A stretch of 35,797 nucleotides of DNA from an uncultured Acetatifactor sp. (GCA_910586835.1 CAJUJU010000043.1:1-35797), one strand, 5' to 3'. Counted from the first letter of the stretch, positions 14,466 through 23,173 are shown. Notes: generated by a model not told the origin, from the sequence alone. Made by a program: numbers and translations.

Positions 14466-15535
14466 TCGATAAAGCTTATGTTCAGATTCGCCGGTCCGGC
14501 AATTCCGTCAATGTTTCCCTTGGTGCTGTACTGCCACATGGTAAACTTATAGGGATAATCCGGTATATCCGCAGGCTGGGAGAGCCACACATCATATGCC
14601 GTCAGTTTGGACATGTCTATCTCCTTAATCAGCCATTCCTTGTTTCCATAGATAATGGACTTATATCCTGCATCCTCAATGGTATCCAGAAACGCCTTTG
14701 TAATGTTTGTCCGTTCCGATTTGCTCAGGGAATCCGTCCGCGCCGTGTCGTTGGTCACCAGCTCCATATCAAAGGCAATGGGATAGGAAATGGTGTAATC
14801 TCCCAGATTTTCCAGCACCAGATTTGCCTCCTCCACGGCCTCCTCCTTCGTGATGGCCTGAGAATAAAAATAGACCCCCACCTGCAGCCCTGCGTCGGTG
14901 GCGCGCTTTAAATTATCCCCGAAATATTCGTCCACGATCAGCTGCCCCGTGCCGTAGCCCCTGGCCCCGGCACGAATCATCACAAAGTCGATTCCGGCCT
15001 TCTTCACCTTTCCGAAATCAATATAATCCTGAAATTTGGAGACATCCACTCCCACATAGGAAGTCTGCTTCCCGTTCTCATAGTATTTCATCAGCTCGGA
15101 CTGGCAGACCAGCTTGGTGAAGTCATACTCATGCTTGGGAAGATACGGACTGATCAGCACCCATTCCTCTCTGCCGTCCCAGCGCTGCACCAATGTGTGC
15201 TTGCCGTCGGTAGCCGGATCATTCTCTACCTTTTCCTGGGGAACAGACTCCTCCACCGTGGGCTCCGACGACTCCTCCGGCGGATATTTATCCCAGAAAT
15301 CCAGGTCGTCCGGTGAGAGCACTCCCCCGGAACTTCCCGCCTCCTCCGGGACGGAGGAGAGGATGATGGGAGACGTGCTCTCCTGCCCCGCGGAGGGGCC
15401 CGGCCTTCTCTTCCCGTTATTCATTATCAGCACCACCACCAATATTACGGCTACGAACACCGTCACGGCCACAATAGTCATCACCACCGTAGGCGTCATA
15501 CCCGAGTGGTCGTCAAAATCGTCTCTCAGTCTCAT
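14450..15535 (-). CDS. Membrane-anchored GH25 lysozyme
   Basis: A 361-residue N-acetylmuramidase. The cytoplasmic tail of about 12 residues is followed by one membrane helix (14-38). A low-complexity, Pro/Glu/Ser-rich spacer (about 45-110) leads to a GH25 domain beginning YVGVDVSKFQ, with Asp164 and the D-x-E pair Asp256/Glu258 in YPIAFDMEL. These are the conserved acidic residues of GH25. The active domain would lie outside the membrane. ATG 15535 overlaps the rnfB stop as ATGA and no strong ribosome-binding site precedes it, so translation is probably coupled to rnfB. In-frame codons up to 15595 lie inside rnfB and are rejected. The placement at the end of an Rnf operon is unusual. Confidence 0.88.
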   Translation of the reverse strand: MRLRDDFDDHSGMTPTVVMTIVAVTVFVAVILVVVLIMNNGKRRPGPSAGQESTSPIILSSVPEEAGSSGGVLSPDDLDFWDKYPPEESSEPTVEESVPQEKVENDPATDGKHTLVQRWDGREEWVLISPYLPKHEYDFTKLVCQSELMKYYENGKQTSYVGVDVSKFQDYIDFGKVKKAGIDFVMIRAGARGYGTGQLIVDEYFGDNLKRATDAGLQVGVYFYSQAITKEEAVEEANLVLENLGDYTISYPIAFDMELVTNDTARTDSLSKSERTNITKAFLDTIEDAGYKSIIYGNKEWLIKEIDMSKLTAYDVWLSQPADIPDYPYKFTMWQYSTKGNIDGIAGPANLNISFIDYSEK

Positions 15536-16326
15536 TCCACACCCACAATTGCCTTCTTCGGGCACTTTTCGGCACATGCGCCGCAGCCCGTACATTTTTC
15601 CTGATCGATGGCGGCATGGAACTCCGACACGGTCACGGCCTGGCTGGGACAGTTCCTCACACAGATGCCGCAGCCGATACAGCCCGCCTTACAGGCTTTC
15701 ATGGTGACAGGCCCCTTGTCCGTGGAGCTGCATGCCACCGCAACCTTTGCGTCATAGGGAATCAGGGAAATCAGCTTTTTGGGACATACCGCGATACACT
15801 TTCCGCAGGCCTTGCAGGCCTCCTTGTCTACCACCGCCACACCGTCTATCACATGGATGGCGTCAAAGGGACAGACCTTCACACAGGTGCCGAAGCCCAG
15901 GCAGCCGCTGTTGCAGGACTTTGGACCGCCTCCCGGCACAAAGCTCATCATGCGGCAGTCCTCGATCCCGTAATAATCGTAGTCCTTCCCGGCCTTGTCA
16001 CAGTCTCCCTGACATGCCACAAAGGCTACCATTCTCCCGGAGGCCTCCGCCTCCACACCCATGATCTCCGCAATCTTTTTACCCACGGGTTCTCCGCCCA
16101 CCGGGCAGGCGTTCACCGGCGCTTCTCCTTTCGCTATCGCAGCCGCCAGGCCGGAACACCCCGCGTAGCCGCAGCCGCCACAGTTATTTCCCGGCAGCGC
16201 GGCCAGAACCGCCTCCTCCTTCTCGTCCACCTGCACCTTGAAGCGGATGCCGGCCACACCCAGGAAGACGCCCACAAAGATACCAACCACACCGACTACC
16301 GCCGTAGCCGTCAAAATTCCAGTCAT
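15532..16326 (-). CDS. rnfB: Rnf complex subunit B, polyferredoxin
   Basis: A 264-residue subunit that accepts electrons from ferredoxin. It has an N-terminal membrane anchor (residues 4-25). The RnfB-type [4Fe-4S] site is C49, C52, C57, C74 (CGGCGYAGC...CP). Four ferredoxin-like sites follow: CNSGCLGFGTCVKVCP, CKACGKCIAVCP, CIGCGICVRNCP and CTGCGACAEKCP. This is richer in clusters than the short proteobacterial RnfB (two C-terminal clusters) and resembles clostridial and acetogen forms. A further Cys pair occurs at ACQGDCDKAG. The start has GGAGGGG upstream. It follows rnfA by 14 bases and overlaps the lysozyme start. Confidence 0.95.
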   Translation of the reverse strand: MTGILTATAVVGVVGIFVGVFLGVAGIRFKVQVDEKEEAVLAALPGNNCGGCGYAGCSGLAAAIAKGEAPVNACPVGGEPVGKKIAEIMGVEAEASGRMVAFVACQGDCDKAGKDYDYYGIEDCRMMSFVPGGGPKSCNSGCLGFGTCVKVCPFDAIHVIDGVAVVDKEACKACGKCIAVCPKKLISLIPYDAKVAVACSSTDKGPVTMKACKAGCIGCGICVRNCPSQAVTVSEFHAAIDQEKCTGCGACAEKCPKKAIVGVE

Positions 16327-16340
16327 ATCTTATCCCCTCC

Positions 16341-16925
16341 CTACAAAAGTCCGGAAAAGCCCACAAAGGCAATAGCCATAAGCCCCGCCGTCAGCAGGAC
16401 GACAGGCATTCCCCGAAAGGACTCCGGCACGTCGTTATACTCGATCTTTTCGCGGATTCCAGCCAGGATGATAATGGCAACGGTAAAGCCAACCGCGGTG
16501 GCAAAGCCGTTTACAACTCCTGTCAGAATCCCGTACTCCGCCTGCTCATTGCTGATGGCAACGCCCAACACCGCGCAGTTGGTGGTAATCAGGGGCAGAT
16601 AGACACCCAGCGCCTCATAGAGGGACGGCATGACCTTTCGCAGGAACATCTCCACGAACTGAACCAACGCGGCGATGACCAGGATAAACACAATGGTATC
16701 CAGATACTGCACCCGGAAGCGGATCAACACAAACCGGTTGATGACGCCCGCCACCGCGCTTGCCAGCGTGATGACAAAGATCACCGCAGCCCCCATGCCG
16801 CCGGCTGTCTTCACCTTCTTCGACACGCCCAGAAAGGGACAGAGTCCCAGGAACTGGCTGAGCACCACATTGCTCACCAGGGAGGAGGCGACCAAAATAA
16901 CCAGCAATTCCTTTACGTTATCCAT
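16341..16925 (-). CDS. rnfA: Rnf complex subunit A
   Basis: A 194-residue membrane subunit with about six membrane helices. LGLCPFLGVS near the N-terminus contains the conserved Cys that, with its counterpart in RnfE, holds the intramembrane iron-sulfur centre of Rnf/NQR complexes. Length is normal for RnfA/NqrE. The start directly follows the rnfE stop (TAAATG), with GAGGAGGAG just upstream inside rnfE, so the two are tightly coupled. Confidence 0.95.
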   Translation of the reverse strand: MDNVKELLVILVASSLVSNVVLSQFLGLCPFLGVSKKVKTAGGMGAAVIFVITLASAVAGVINRFVLIRFRVQYLDTIVFILVIAALVQFVEMFLRKVMPSLYEALGVYLPLITTNCAVLGVAISNEQAEYGILTGVVNGFATAVGFTVAIIILAGIREKIEYNDVPESFRGMPVVLLTAGLMAIAFVGFSGLL

Positions 16926-17729
16926 TTATCTCTCCTCCTCTTCCAGATCTACCACATCCAGATCCGCCTTCTTTTTTGCGGCAGGACGGCGGGATCCCTT
17001 TTCGTTCTCTGCCTCCCTGCCCGCCGGCTGTGCCCCGTCCGGATCGTAGAAGCGCTTTGTGCAGCCCTTCTCGGAACAGTTCATGCAGTCCTCGGTACAG
17101 CCGGAACCGATTTTTTCATAAGGCTTCCCTGCCTTCTTCCTCTTTGCCTTGATATAATTCTGCAGAGCCACCAGAGCCGCCAGCACAAAGAATGCCCCCG
17201 GCGCCTGGGTAAAGATCCGAATGGGGGTAAAGGAGCCCGGCAGAACACCCATGCCGAACAGCTTTCCGGCGCCCAGCAGCTCACGCACGGCGCCGATGCA
17301 GGTCAGGGCGAAGGAAAAGCCAAGTCCCATTCCGATTCCGTCAAACAGAGAGGGCAGAGGGGAATTGGTGTAGGCGTACGCCTCGGCCCGCCCCAGAATA
17401 ATACAGTTAACCACAATCAGCGGAATGTACATGCCCAGAGCCTTGTTTAAAAAAGGCAGGTACGCTTCCAGCAACAGCTGCACGATGGTCACAAAGGACG
17501 CAATGATGACGATAAAGGCAGGAATACGCACTCTGCCCGGAATGATCCCCCGCAGCAGGGAGATAAACAGGTTGCTCAGCGCCAAAACCACCATGGTCGT
17601 CAGACCCATACCCAGTCCGTTGACCGCGGATGTAGTCACCGCCAGGGTGGGACACATGCCCAGCATCAGCACAAAGGTAGGATTTTCTTTGATAAAACCG
17701 TTGTAAAGCCTCTCTCCAGCCTTATTCAT
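16926..17729 (-). CDS. rnfE: Rnf complex subunit E with a cysteine-rich C-terminal extension
   Basis: A 267-residue membrane subunit. LGMCPTLAVT near residue 27 holds the conserved Cys paired with that of RnfA, and about six membrane helices follow to residue 195. Beyond the usual end it carries about 65 extra residues: four cysteines (C211, C215, C218, C223; spacing CX3CX2CX4C), then a charged tail with a Lys/Arg block and an acidic terminus. The extension would face the cytoplasm or the membrane surface and could bind a metal or cluster; that is inference. ATG 17729 with GGGGAGG eight bases upstream is preferred to GTG 17738. It overlaps rnfG by eight bases. Confidence 0.93.
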   Translation of the reverse strand: MNKAGERLYNGFIKENPTFVLMLGMCPTLAVTTSAVNGLGMGLTTMVVLALSNLFISLLRGIIPGRVRIPAFIVIIASFVTIVQLLLEAYLPFLNKALGMYIPLIVVNCIILGRAEAYAYTNSPLPSLFDGIGMGLGFSFALTCIGAVRELLGAGKLFGMGVLPGSFTPIRIFTQAPGAFFVLAALVALQNYIKAKRKKAGKPYEKIGSGCTEDCMNCSEKGCTKRFYDPDGAQPAGREAENEKGSRRPAAKKKADLDVVDLEEEER

Positions 17730-18357
17730 TGTAAACACCTCCCCCCAGCAGCTCCAAGGCCACCTTCAGACCGCCGTTCACGGCGTCTGTCACCGCCCTT
17801 GTGGTGATGGTCGCGCCGCTGATGGCATCCACCTCGTTTGTATTTTCCATGGCTCCAGTCTTTGTATAGACAAAGCTCTCGACTTTCTTTCCCGCAAACT
17901 GAGGCGTCAGTACTGCGGATGCCTCCAGACCAAGTCCCGGCGTCTCGGAGCTCTCCGTGATGGAGACGCCGTTCACCGTGCCGTCCGCACCCACGCCCAC
18001 ATAGAGCACCACATCTCCGCCGTAGCCCTTGCATGCCGTCTCAACCACATAGCCGTAAAGAACGCCGCCATGCTCCGCGCGGAATACGGTTCCGATCTTC
18101 ACGCTCTGTTCCGCCAGCTCTGCGATCAGCTCCGCAGGGCCGTTTTCCACCGGGGTAAAGGTAAGCTCCAGCGCTTCCTCCTCCGCCTGGGGAAACACCG
18201 CCACGCAGGCTTCCTGAACCGCTTTCTCCTGCTGTATTCTTCTCGGCTCCTTCGTCACCTCGTACACAAGTCCCAGCAGCAGCCCCGCCAGCAGGGTGAT
18301 CCCAAAGAGGATCCCTGCCTCCCTGAACATTGTCTTCAGATCACTGTTATTTCGCAT
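17722..18357 (-). CDS. rnfG: Rnf complex subunit G, covalent FMN
   Basis: A 211-residue subunit with one N-terminal membrane helix (about 14-33) and an extracytoplasmic FMN-binding domain. The flavinylation motif SGATIT lies at 180-185, so the acceptor should be Thr185. TESSETPGLG is the usual RnfG/NqrC loop. It overlaps rnfD by 11 bases and rnfE by eight, and GGAGG precedes its ATG within rnfD. An ApbE-type flavin transferase is needed to load it, and none is in the window. Confidence 0.94.
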   Translation of the reverse strand: MRNNSDLKTMFREAGILFGITLLAGLLLGLVYEVTKEPRRIQQEKAVQEACVAVFPQAEEEALELTFTPVENGPAELIAELAEQSVKIGTVFRAEHGGVLYGYVVETACKGYGGDVVLYVGVGADGTVNGVSITESSETPGLGLEASAVLTPQFAGKKVESFVYTKTGAMENTNEVDAISGATITTRAVTDAVNGGLKVALELLGGGVYNE

Positions 18358-19288
18358 GACGCCTGCCTCCTTTCCGATAGCCGAAGGCCGTAGGCCTGGT
18401 AACCTTTTCCATCAGCGGCACCAGCAGATTGCCCAGGATGATCGCATAGGAAACACCCTCTGCGCCCGGCCCGAAAATCCGGAATATACCGGTCATAATA
18501 CCCAGAAAAATACCGAACAGATACTGCCCTTTGATGGTGATGGGCCGTGTCACATAGTCCGTTGCCATGAAAAACGCTCCCAGCATCAGGCCGCCGCCGG
18601 CAAGCTGGGCAGACAGAAACGCGGGGTCAAAGCCATGTCCGCCGAAGATGCCCGTAAACAGCACAAAAGTCAATATGTAGCTTCCGGGAATCCGCAGGTC
18701 AATGACTCCCAGCAGAATCAGTACACATGCGCCGATAATCAATGCTATGACGGAGGTCTCACCGATAGTACCTCCCGTGCGCCCGATCACCATATCCATG
18801 ATATTGACCTGCTCTCCCGCCTTCAGCGCAGCCAGAGGCGTTGCGCCCGTAAAGGCATCGCAGGAAAAAGCCGTCATGGCCGTGGGAAAGGAAATCAGCA
18901 GGAAACACCTGGCCGCCAGGGCGGGATTCATGAAGTTCTGTCCCAGACCGCCAAACAGCATTTTCACCACAAGGATGGCAAACACCCCTCCCAGCGCCGC
19001 CATCCACAGCGGAATCGTCACCGGCAGATTCAGCGCCAGCAGAAGTCCCGTCACCACGGCGGACAGATCCGTCACCGTCAGTTTCTTTTTGTACAGCCCG
19101 AACAAAAACTCCGTCAGCACCGTGGACGCTATGGTCACCAGAATCACCGCCAGCGCTCTGGGGCCGAAATTATAGATTCCAAAGCCCGTGGCAGGCATCA
19201 GGGCCGCAATGACTGCCAGCATGATACCGTTGGTGGTCACTTTGGAACGAATATGGGGATTGGATGATACTTTAAACAATGCGCTCAT
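18347..19288 (-). CDS. rnfD: Rnf complex subunit D, covalent FMN
   Basis: A 313-residue integral membrane subunit with about nine helices. FTGAT at 147-151 region carries the flavin attachment threonine (Thr150 in TGAT), as in RnfD/NqrB. SNPHIRSKVTTNGIM is the usual N-terminal signature. ATG 19288 is chosen because TAGGAGG lies directly upstream and begins within the rnfC stop; the frame is open to 19453 inside rnfC but lacks signals. Normal length. Confidence 0.94.
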   Translation of the reverse strand: MSALFKVSSNPHIRSKVTTNGIMLAVIAALMPATGFGIYNFGPRALAVILVTIASTVLTEFLFGLYKKKLTVTDLSAVVTGLLLALNLPVTIPLWMAALGGVFAILVVKMLFGGLGQNFMNPALAARCFLLISFPTAMTAFSCDAFTGATPLAALKAGEQVNIMDMVIGRTGGTIGETSVIALIIGACVLILLGVIDLRIPGSYILTFVLFTGIFGGHGFDPAFLSAQLAGGGLMLGAFFMATDYVTRPITIKGQYLFGIFLGIMTGIFRIFGPGAEGVSYAIILGNLLVPLMEKVTRPTAFGYRKGGRRHAK

Positions 19289-19298
19289 TGCCTTCCTC

Positions 19299-20615
19299 CT
19301 ACTTCTTTTTCTTTGCCAGCTGAAGCTTGCGCATGGATTTAATCTCCTGGGTGAGGGGCCTCTTGGCGGGACAGACAAAGCTGCAGCAGCCGCACTCGCA
19401 GCACTCCATACCGTGATTCTCCAGAAAAGCCTCCTCGTCGAACCGCTCCGCATAATCTGCCAGCCTGCTGGGAATCACCCTGCCCGGGCACACCTCCACA
19501 CACCTCCCGCAGTTGATGCAGGGCCCCGGTTCCATAGCCGACACATCGTCCCTGGAAAGTCCCAGCAGCGCCGTGGAAGTCTTGGTTGTGGGCACATTCA
19601 GGTCAAACATGCCGAAGCCCATCATGGGCCCTCCGCAGATGATCTTTTCGGGTGTCACCCGAAATCCCCCGGCCGCGTCCAGTATCTCCTGATAGCTCAT
19701 ACCGATCCTCACCCGGAAGTTTCTGGGAGAAGTCACCGCATCGCCTGTGACTGTTACAATCCTCTCGATCAGGGGACGTCCCTCCATCACCGCCCGGTAC
19801 ACGGCCACGATGGTATCCACATTGTTCACCACACACCCAACATCCGCGGGAAGCATGGTGGAATTGATCTTCCTTCCCGTGGTGGCATAAATCAGCTGAC
19901 GCTCTCCGCCCTGGGGGTACTTGGTCTTCAGCGCCTTTACGCTGATTCCGGGCTCATCCTTCGTCAGCTGTCTGAGCAGGGAGATGCAGTCCGGCTTGTT
20001 GTCCTCCACCGCCAGAATCCCCTGTGCATTATCAAAAAGCTTTAATATGATCTTCAGGCCCCCGATGAGCTTTTCCGGCTCCTCCAGCATCCTGCGGTAA
20101 TCCGAGGTCAGGTAGGGCTCACACTCCGCGCAGTTGGCGATCACATACTCGATTTTCTGCGGGTCTCTGGGGGACAGCTTCACATGAGTGGGAAAACCTG
20201 CCCCGCCCATGCCCACGATTCCGGCCTCCCGGATGATATCTATGATCTCCTCCCGGCTCAGTTTTTCCAGGGGAGCCGACGGGTAAAAGCCCACGTCCTC
20301 ATACATCTCGTCGTTTTCCACCACGATACTCATGATCAGGTCTCCCGTGACCACACGCCTGGGCTCGATGGCCTTCACCGTCCCCGAGACGGATGCATAC
20401 ACCGGCGCGGAGACAAATCCCCCGCTCTCCGCAATTTTCTGACCGGCCAGAACCCTCTCTCCTTTTTCCACAATGGCCTTCGCCGGCGCACCGATGTGCT
20501 GGGACAGAGGATAGACAAGCTCTCCCTTGGGCAGAATATCCTGAATCGGCTTATCCTTGGATAAGTCTTTTCCGTCGTAGGGATGTATGCCGCCCACAAA
20601 TGTCAACTTTGCCAT
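19299..20615 (-). CDS. rnfC: Rnf complex subunit C, NADH/FMN and iron-sulfur subunit
   Basis: A 438-residue peripheral cytoplasmic subunit, the first gene of the operon. GMGGAGFPTHVK (135-146) is the glycine-rich FMN/NADH site shared with complex I NuoF. Two [4Fe-4S] sites follow: C366-C369-C372-C376 and C405-C408-C411-C415. A Lys-rich terminus ends the protein. ATG 20615 gives the family N-terminus MAKLTFVGGIHPYDGK, with AAAGGA ten bases upstream; an in-frame start at 20663 lacks a signal. The gene order C-D-G-E-A-B is the standard clostridial one. Confidence 0.95.
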   Translation of the reverse strand: MAKLTFVGGIHPYDGKDLSKDKPIQDILPKGELVYPLSQHIGAPAKAIVEKGERVLAGQKIAESGGFVSAPVYASVSGTVKAIEPRRVVTGDLIMSIVVENDEMYEDVGFYPSAPLEKLSREEIIDIIREAGIVGMGGAGFPTHVKLSPRDPQKIEYVIANCAECEPYLTSDYRRMLEEPEKLIGGLKIILKLFDNAQGILAVEDNKPDCISLLRQLTKDEPGISVKALKTKYPQGGERQLIYATTGRKINSTMLPADVGCVVNNVDTIVAVYRAVMEGRPLIERIVTVTGDAVTSPRNFRVRIGMSYQEILDAAGGFRVTPEKIICGGPMMGFGMFDLNVPTTKTSTALLGLSRDDVSAMEPGPCINCGRCVEVCPGRVIPSRLADYAERFDEEAFLENHGMECCECGCCSFVCPAKRPLTQEIKSMRKLQLAKKKK

Positions 20616-20665
20616 AGTAATACGTCCTTTCCAACATTTTTCTGTCGAATTTTGCAGAACCACTC

Positions 20666-20694
20666 ACATTAAATATACTATTTTTTTTGATAAA
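20666..20694 (-). promoter_or_regulatory. Possible promoter of the rnf operon
   Basis: The 178 bases between rnfC and the nuclease gene are very AT-rich and must hold divergent promoters. On the minus strand TATATT (20672-20677) or TAATGT (20666-20671) could be a -10, the latter 17 bases from TTTATC (20689-20694). Neither is convincing. I see no riboswitch or operator. Confidence 0.3.
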
Positions 20695-20727
20695 ATACTA
20701 CTGTAAAATTTATTTTTATGCTATCAT
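20687..20727 (+). promoter_or_regulatory. Possible promoter of the RNase H-fold gene
   Basis: TGC-TATCAT (20719-20727) is an extended -10 without a good -35. TTGATA (20687-20692) with TATTTT 18 bases later (20711-20716) is an alternative. Confidence 0.4.
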
Positions 20728-20739
20728 ATAAGAAATAGA

Positions 20740-20767
20740 TGTTGCTGTTCACGGATAAACAGCGACA
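20740..20767 (+). other. Hairpin in the leader of the RNase H-fold gene
   Basis: TGTTGCTGTT (20740-20749) pairs with AACAGCGACA (20758-20767) through ten pairs, one of them G-U, around an eight-base loop. It sits between the putative promoter and the ribosome-binding site GGGAGG (20782-20787). It could be an operator palindrome or an RNA stem; no U-tract follows. Confidence 0.55.
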
Positions 20768-20793
20768 AATACATTCCATATGGGAGGCCAGCG

Positions 20794-21897
20794 ATGAGAA
20801 TTTCAGAAGAAACAATGGAAAACTTTTCCGTCTCTTATCCCCTTGAAAGACTTGCGCCCGTAGAGCGCATCCTCTTCATAGATATTGAAACCACCGGTTT
20901 TGCAGCCCGTTCCTCCTACCTGTACCTGATCGGCTGCGCCTATTTTCTGGCGGGCAAGTGGCACACGATCCAGTGGATGGCCGAGAACTTCAGCCAGGAG
21001 AAGGACATCCTGAGCGCCTTTCTGGAGTTTGCAAAGCTCTACCGCTATATGATTCATTTCAACGGCAACAACTTCGACCTTCCCTACCTCACTCAGAAAT
21101 GCGAACAGTTCTCCATCCCCTGCAGCTTTGACCAGTTTCAGGGCATCGATCTGTACCGGCGGATCAATCCCTATAAATTCTTCCTGCGGCTTCCCAACTG
21201 CAAACAGAAAACGCTGGAGCAGTTTCTGGGCATCAACCGCAAGGACGTGTTTTCCGGCAGCGAACTCATTGGCATCTACCGGGATTATGTAAAAAATCCC
21301 ACCGAGTTCTCCGAAAACGCGCTTTTCCTCCACAATGCCGACGACCTGAAGGGCATGCTGGAAACCCTTCCCATGCTGGCCTATTACGATCTGTTCAACG
21401 AACCGGCCAGGGCGAGGAAAGTCCAGGCAAACTCTTACAAGGATGCCAGTGGAAGCAGGCGCAGAGAGCTGATGATTACGCTCTCCTTAGACACGCCTCT
21501 CCCCAGCCCGGTGGCAGCCTCCGCCGGAAGCTGCTATTTCCGCGGAGAAGGCGCACAGGCTCTGTTAAAGGTTCCCATCTACGATGAGGAGCTGAAATAT
21601 TTTTATTCCAACTATCACGACTACTATTATCTGCCCTCTGAGGATGTGGCCCTCCACAAATCCGTAGCCGGCTTCGTAGACAGGGAACACCGCATTCCGG
21701 CCTCCGCTGCCAACTGTTATACCAGAAAATTTGCCAGTTATCTTCCTCAATGGGACATAGTGTTTGAACCCTTTTTCAAGCGGGAATACAAAAGCCGCGA
21801 GCTGTTCTTTGAGCTCACCGACGAGATGAAGAAAAACCGGCAGGCATTTTCTCAGTACGCCTCTCATGTACTGGCAATGATGGCTTCCTCTTATTAA
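20794..21897 (+). CDS. YprB-type RNase H-fold (DEDD) exonuclease-like protein
   Basis: A 367-residue protein whose first 190 residues form a DEDD exonuclease domain. ExoI is FIDIETTG (Asp30, Glu32), ExoII is HFNGNNFDLPYL (Asp95) and ExoIII is HNADDLKGM (His180, Asp183/184). This matches the YprB-like ribonuclease H family of Firmicutes. The remaining 175 residues, containing LMITLSLDTPLPSP, are a C-terminal domain I do not recognise. The substrate is unknown; RNA or single-stranded DNA is likely. The start has GGGAGG seven bases upstream. It is monocistronic, convergent with the next gene, and ended by the terminator at 21946-21979. Confidence 0.85.
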   Translation: MRISEETMENFSVSYPLERLAPVERILFIDIETTGFAARSSYLYLIGCAYFLAGKWHTIQWMAENFSQEKDILSAFLEFAKLYRYMIHFNGNNFDLPYLTQKCEQFSIPCSFDQFQGIDLYRRINPYKFFLRLPNCKQKTLEQFLGINRKDVFSGSELIGIYRDYVKNPTEFSENALFLHNADDLKGMLETLPMLAYYDLFNEPARARKVQANSYKDASGSRRRELMITLSLDTPLPSPVAASAGSCYFRGEGAQALLKVPIYDEELKYFYSNYHDYYYLPSEDVALHKSVAGFVDREHRIPASAANCYTRKFASYLPQWDIVFEPFFKREYKSRELFFELTDEMKKNRQAFSQYASHVLAMMASSY

Positions 21898-21945
21898 AAT
21901 GACCCGCAGACCTGATTCTCAAAATTGTTTCGCTTCGGAAAAGCG

Positions 21946-21979
21946 CCCGGAGGGCTCCATGCCATCCGGGTGTTTTTTT
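21946..21979 (+). terminator. Intrinsic terminator after the RNase H-fold gene
   Basis: CCCGGA (21946-21951) pairs with TCCGGG (21965-21970). Inside them GGC/GCC continues the stem across single-base bulges. Seven T residues (21973-21979) follow. The minus-strand side has only a short T-stretch after the stem, so service to the convergent gene is possible but weaker. Confidence 0.8.
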
Positions 21980-21984
21980 GCTGC

Positions 21985-23172
21985 CTATTCTCCGTCTCCG
22001 ATCACCGCCTGCATATCAGCCAGATACCATCCGGGCTTTTCCACCACGGCCGGATCCTCCAGATAGACAAAGAACATTCTGTTGTAAAACACATCCGTCC
22101 GTCTGCCGCCCTTGAGCAGAGTCATATTTTTCTCAAAGTACACTTCACAGGAGAAACAGTTCTCCCCGTACTTTATGTAATCCGACACCCTCTCTTCCTT
22201 GAAATCATTGAGCACATGGCCGCTGACAAACGTGATATCCACACCCTTTGCGTAATCGGCTGCCATCTCATAGAGGTAAGAGTCAGGGACAAGATACGGG
22301 AGAATCTGCCCCACTCCGTGTTTCGCACCCGTCAGGTCGTCGGTGAGAAACCGGCTCCACTGCTCCGCAATGTGCAGCACGTCCACCTGATCCCCATACT
22401 CCTCACCGGAAACACGGGAACCGGCTGCGGAGACCGCCGTGATACTGCCGTTTTTCTCCTCATATGCAACCGTCTCCCCCTCCAGATCCCGGATAACGAT
22501 GTCAGGCTCAAACGCAAGACCTTCAACCCGATAAGTCACAAGCTCGGGCATTTTCACATACTCCGCCACATAGCGGAATTCCTCCATGGGAAGAGGTTCC
22601 CCCATAAGCTCATCCTTCCCAAGTTCTATCTGATTCACCGTCACACGACAGGTATCCGGCACGGAAATGTCATAGGAAAACCCCGTCCCGACCCCGGGAA
22701 GCTCTCCCCCGAATGCCTCGGCACAAAACTCCATCTTCTCCAGCTCCCAATCGGATATCGTCATGATTCCCAGGCGCGTGCGCGGGTTTACCGACCGAAG
22801 CGTCACCTTCATAAGTATATCTTCATCCGCATACACGTCATAAACCGGCATGGATGTGTCATAGCTCTGCGGGTTCTGCTTCCAGCAGAAAACGGCTCCG
22901 CTCATCTTTGAAGAAAACCATTCCCTGCAACTTTCCGCGTCGTCAAACTTGCCCGGCGCTGCCGCTTCCAGGTATGCCTCCTCCAGATCCGCAGCCATTG
23001 CACCGCCCTCGGAAAGCTTGGTTACAAACGCTTCCATGCAGACCTCGGGCTGTGCATTTTCGTACAGAATCAGACAGTCCCTCACATATACCACGGCAGC
23101 AACACAGCAGACTGCCAGAAGAACAAGATAGGACAGAAAAAAAATTCGGAACACAGACTTCTTTTTCTTCAT
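21985..23172 (-). CDS. Membrane-anchored extracytoplasmic protein of unknown function
   Basis: A 395-residue protein with a basic N-terminus (MKKKKSVFR), one membrane helix (about 9-30) and a large presumed extracytoplasmic part. I do not recognise a domain. The sequence is acidic with several cysteines, and LPYLVPDSYLYEMAADYAKGVDITFVSGH stands out as a conserved-looking block. ATG 23172 lies one base after the upstream gene's stop; GGAGGGC inside that gene is its ribosome-binding site, so the two are translationally linked. It forms a three-gene set with a phosphodiester glycosidase and a GT2-GtrA protein, which suggests a role with a surface polymer. That role is inferred from context only. 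Confidence 0.75.
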   Translation of the reverse strand: MKKKKSVFRIFFLSYLVLLAVCCVAAVVYVRDCLILYENAQPEVCMEAFVTKLSEGGAMAADLEEAYLEAAAPGKFDDAESCREWFSSKMSGAVFCWKQNPQSYDTSMPVYDVYADEDILMKVTLRSVNPRTRLGIMTISDWELEKMEFCAEAFGGELPGVGTGFSYDISVPDTCRVTVNQIELGKDELMGEPLPMEEFRYVAEYVKMPELVTYRVEGLAFEPDIVIRDLEGETVAYEEKNGSITAVSAAGSRVSGEEYGDQVDVLHIAEQWSRFLTDDLTGAKHGVGQILPYLVPDSYLYEMAADYAKGVDITFVSGHVLNDFKEERVSDYIKYGENCFSCEVYFEKNMTLLKGGRRTDVFYNRMFFVYLEDPAVVEKPGWYLADMQAVIGDGE

Positions 23173-23173
23173 A

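Noticed and set aside
18296..19267. A 323-codon plus-strand frame rich in His, Gln and Arg
   Set aside because: It is antisense to rnfD, with the biased composition typical of a shadow frame.
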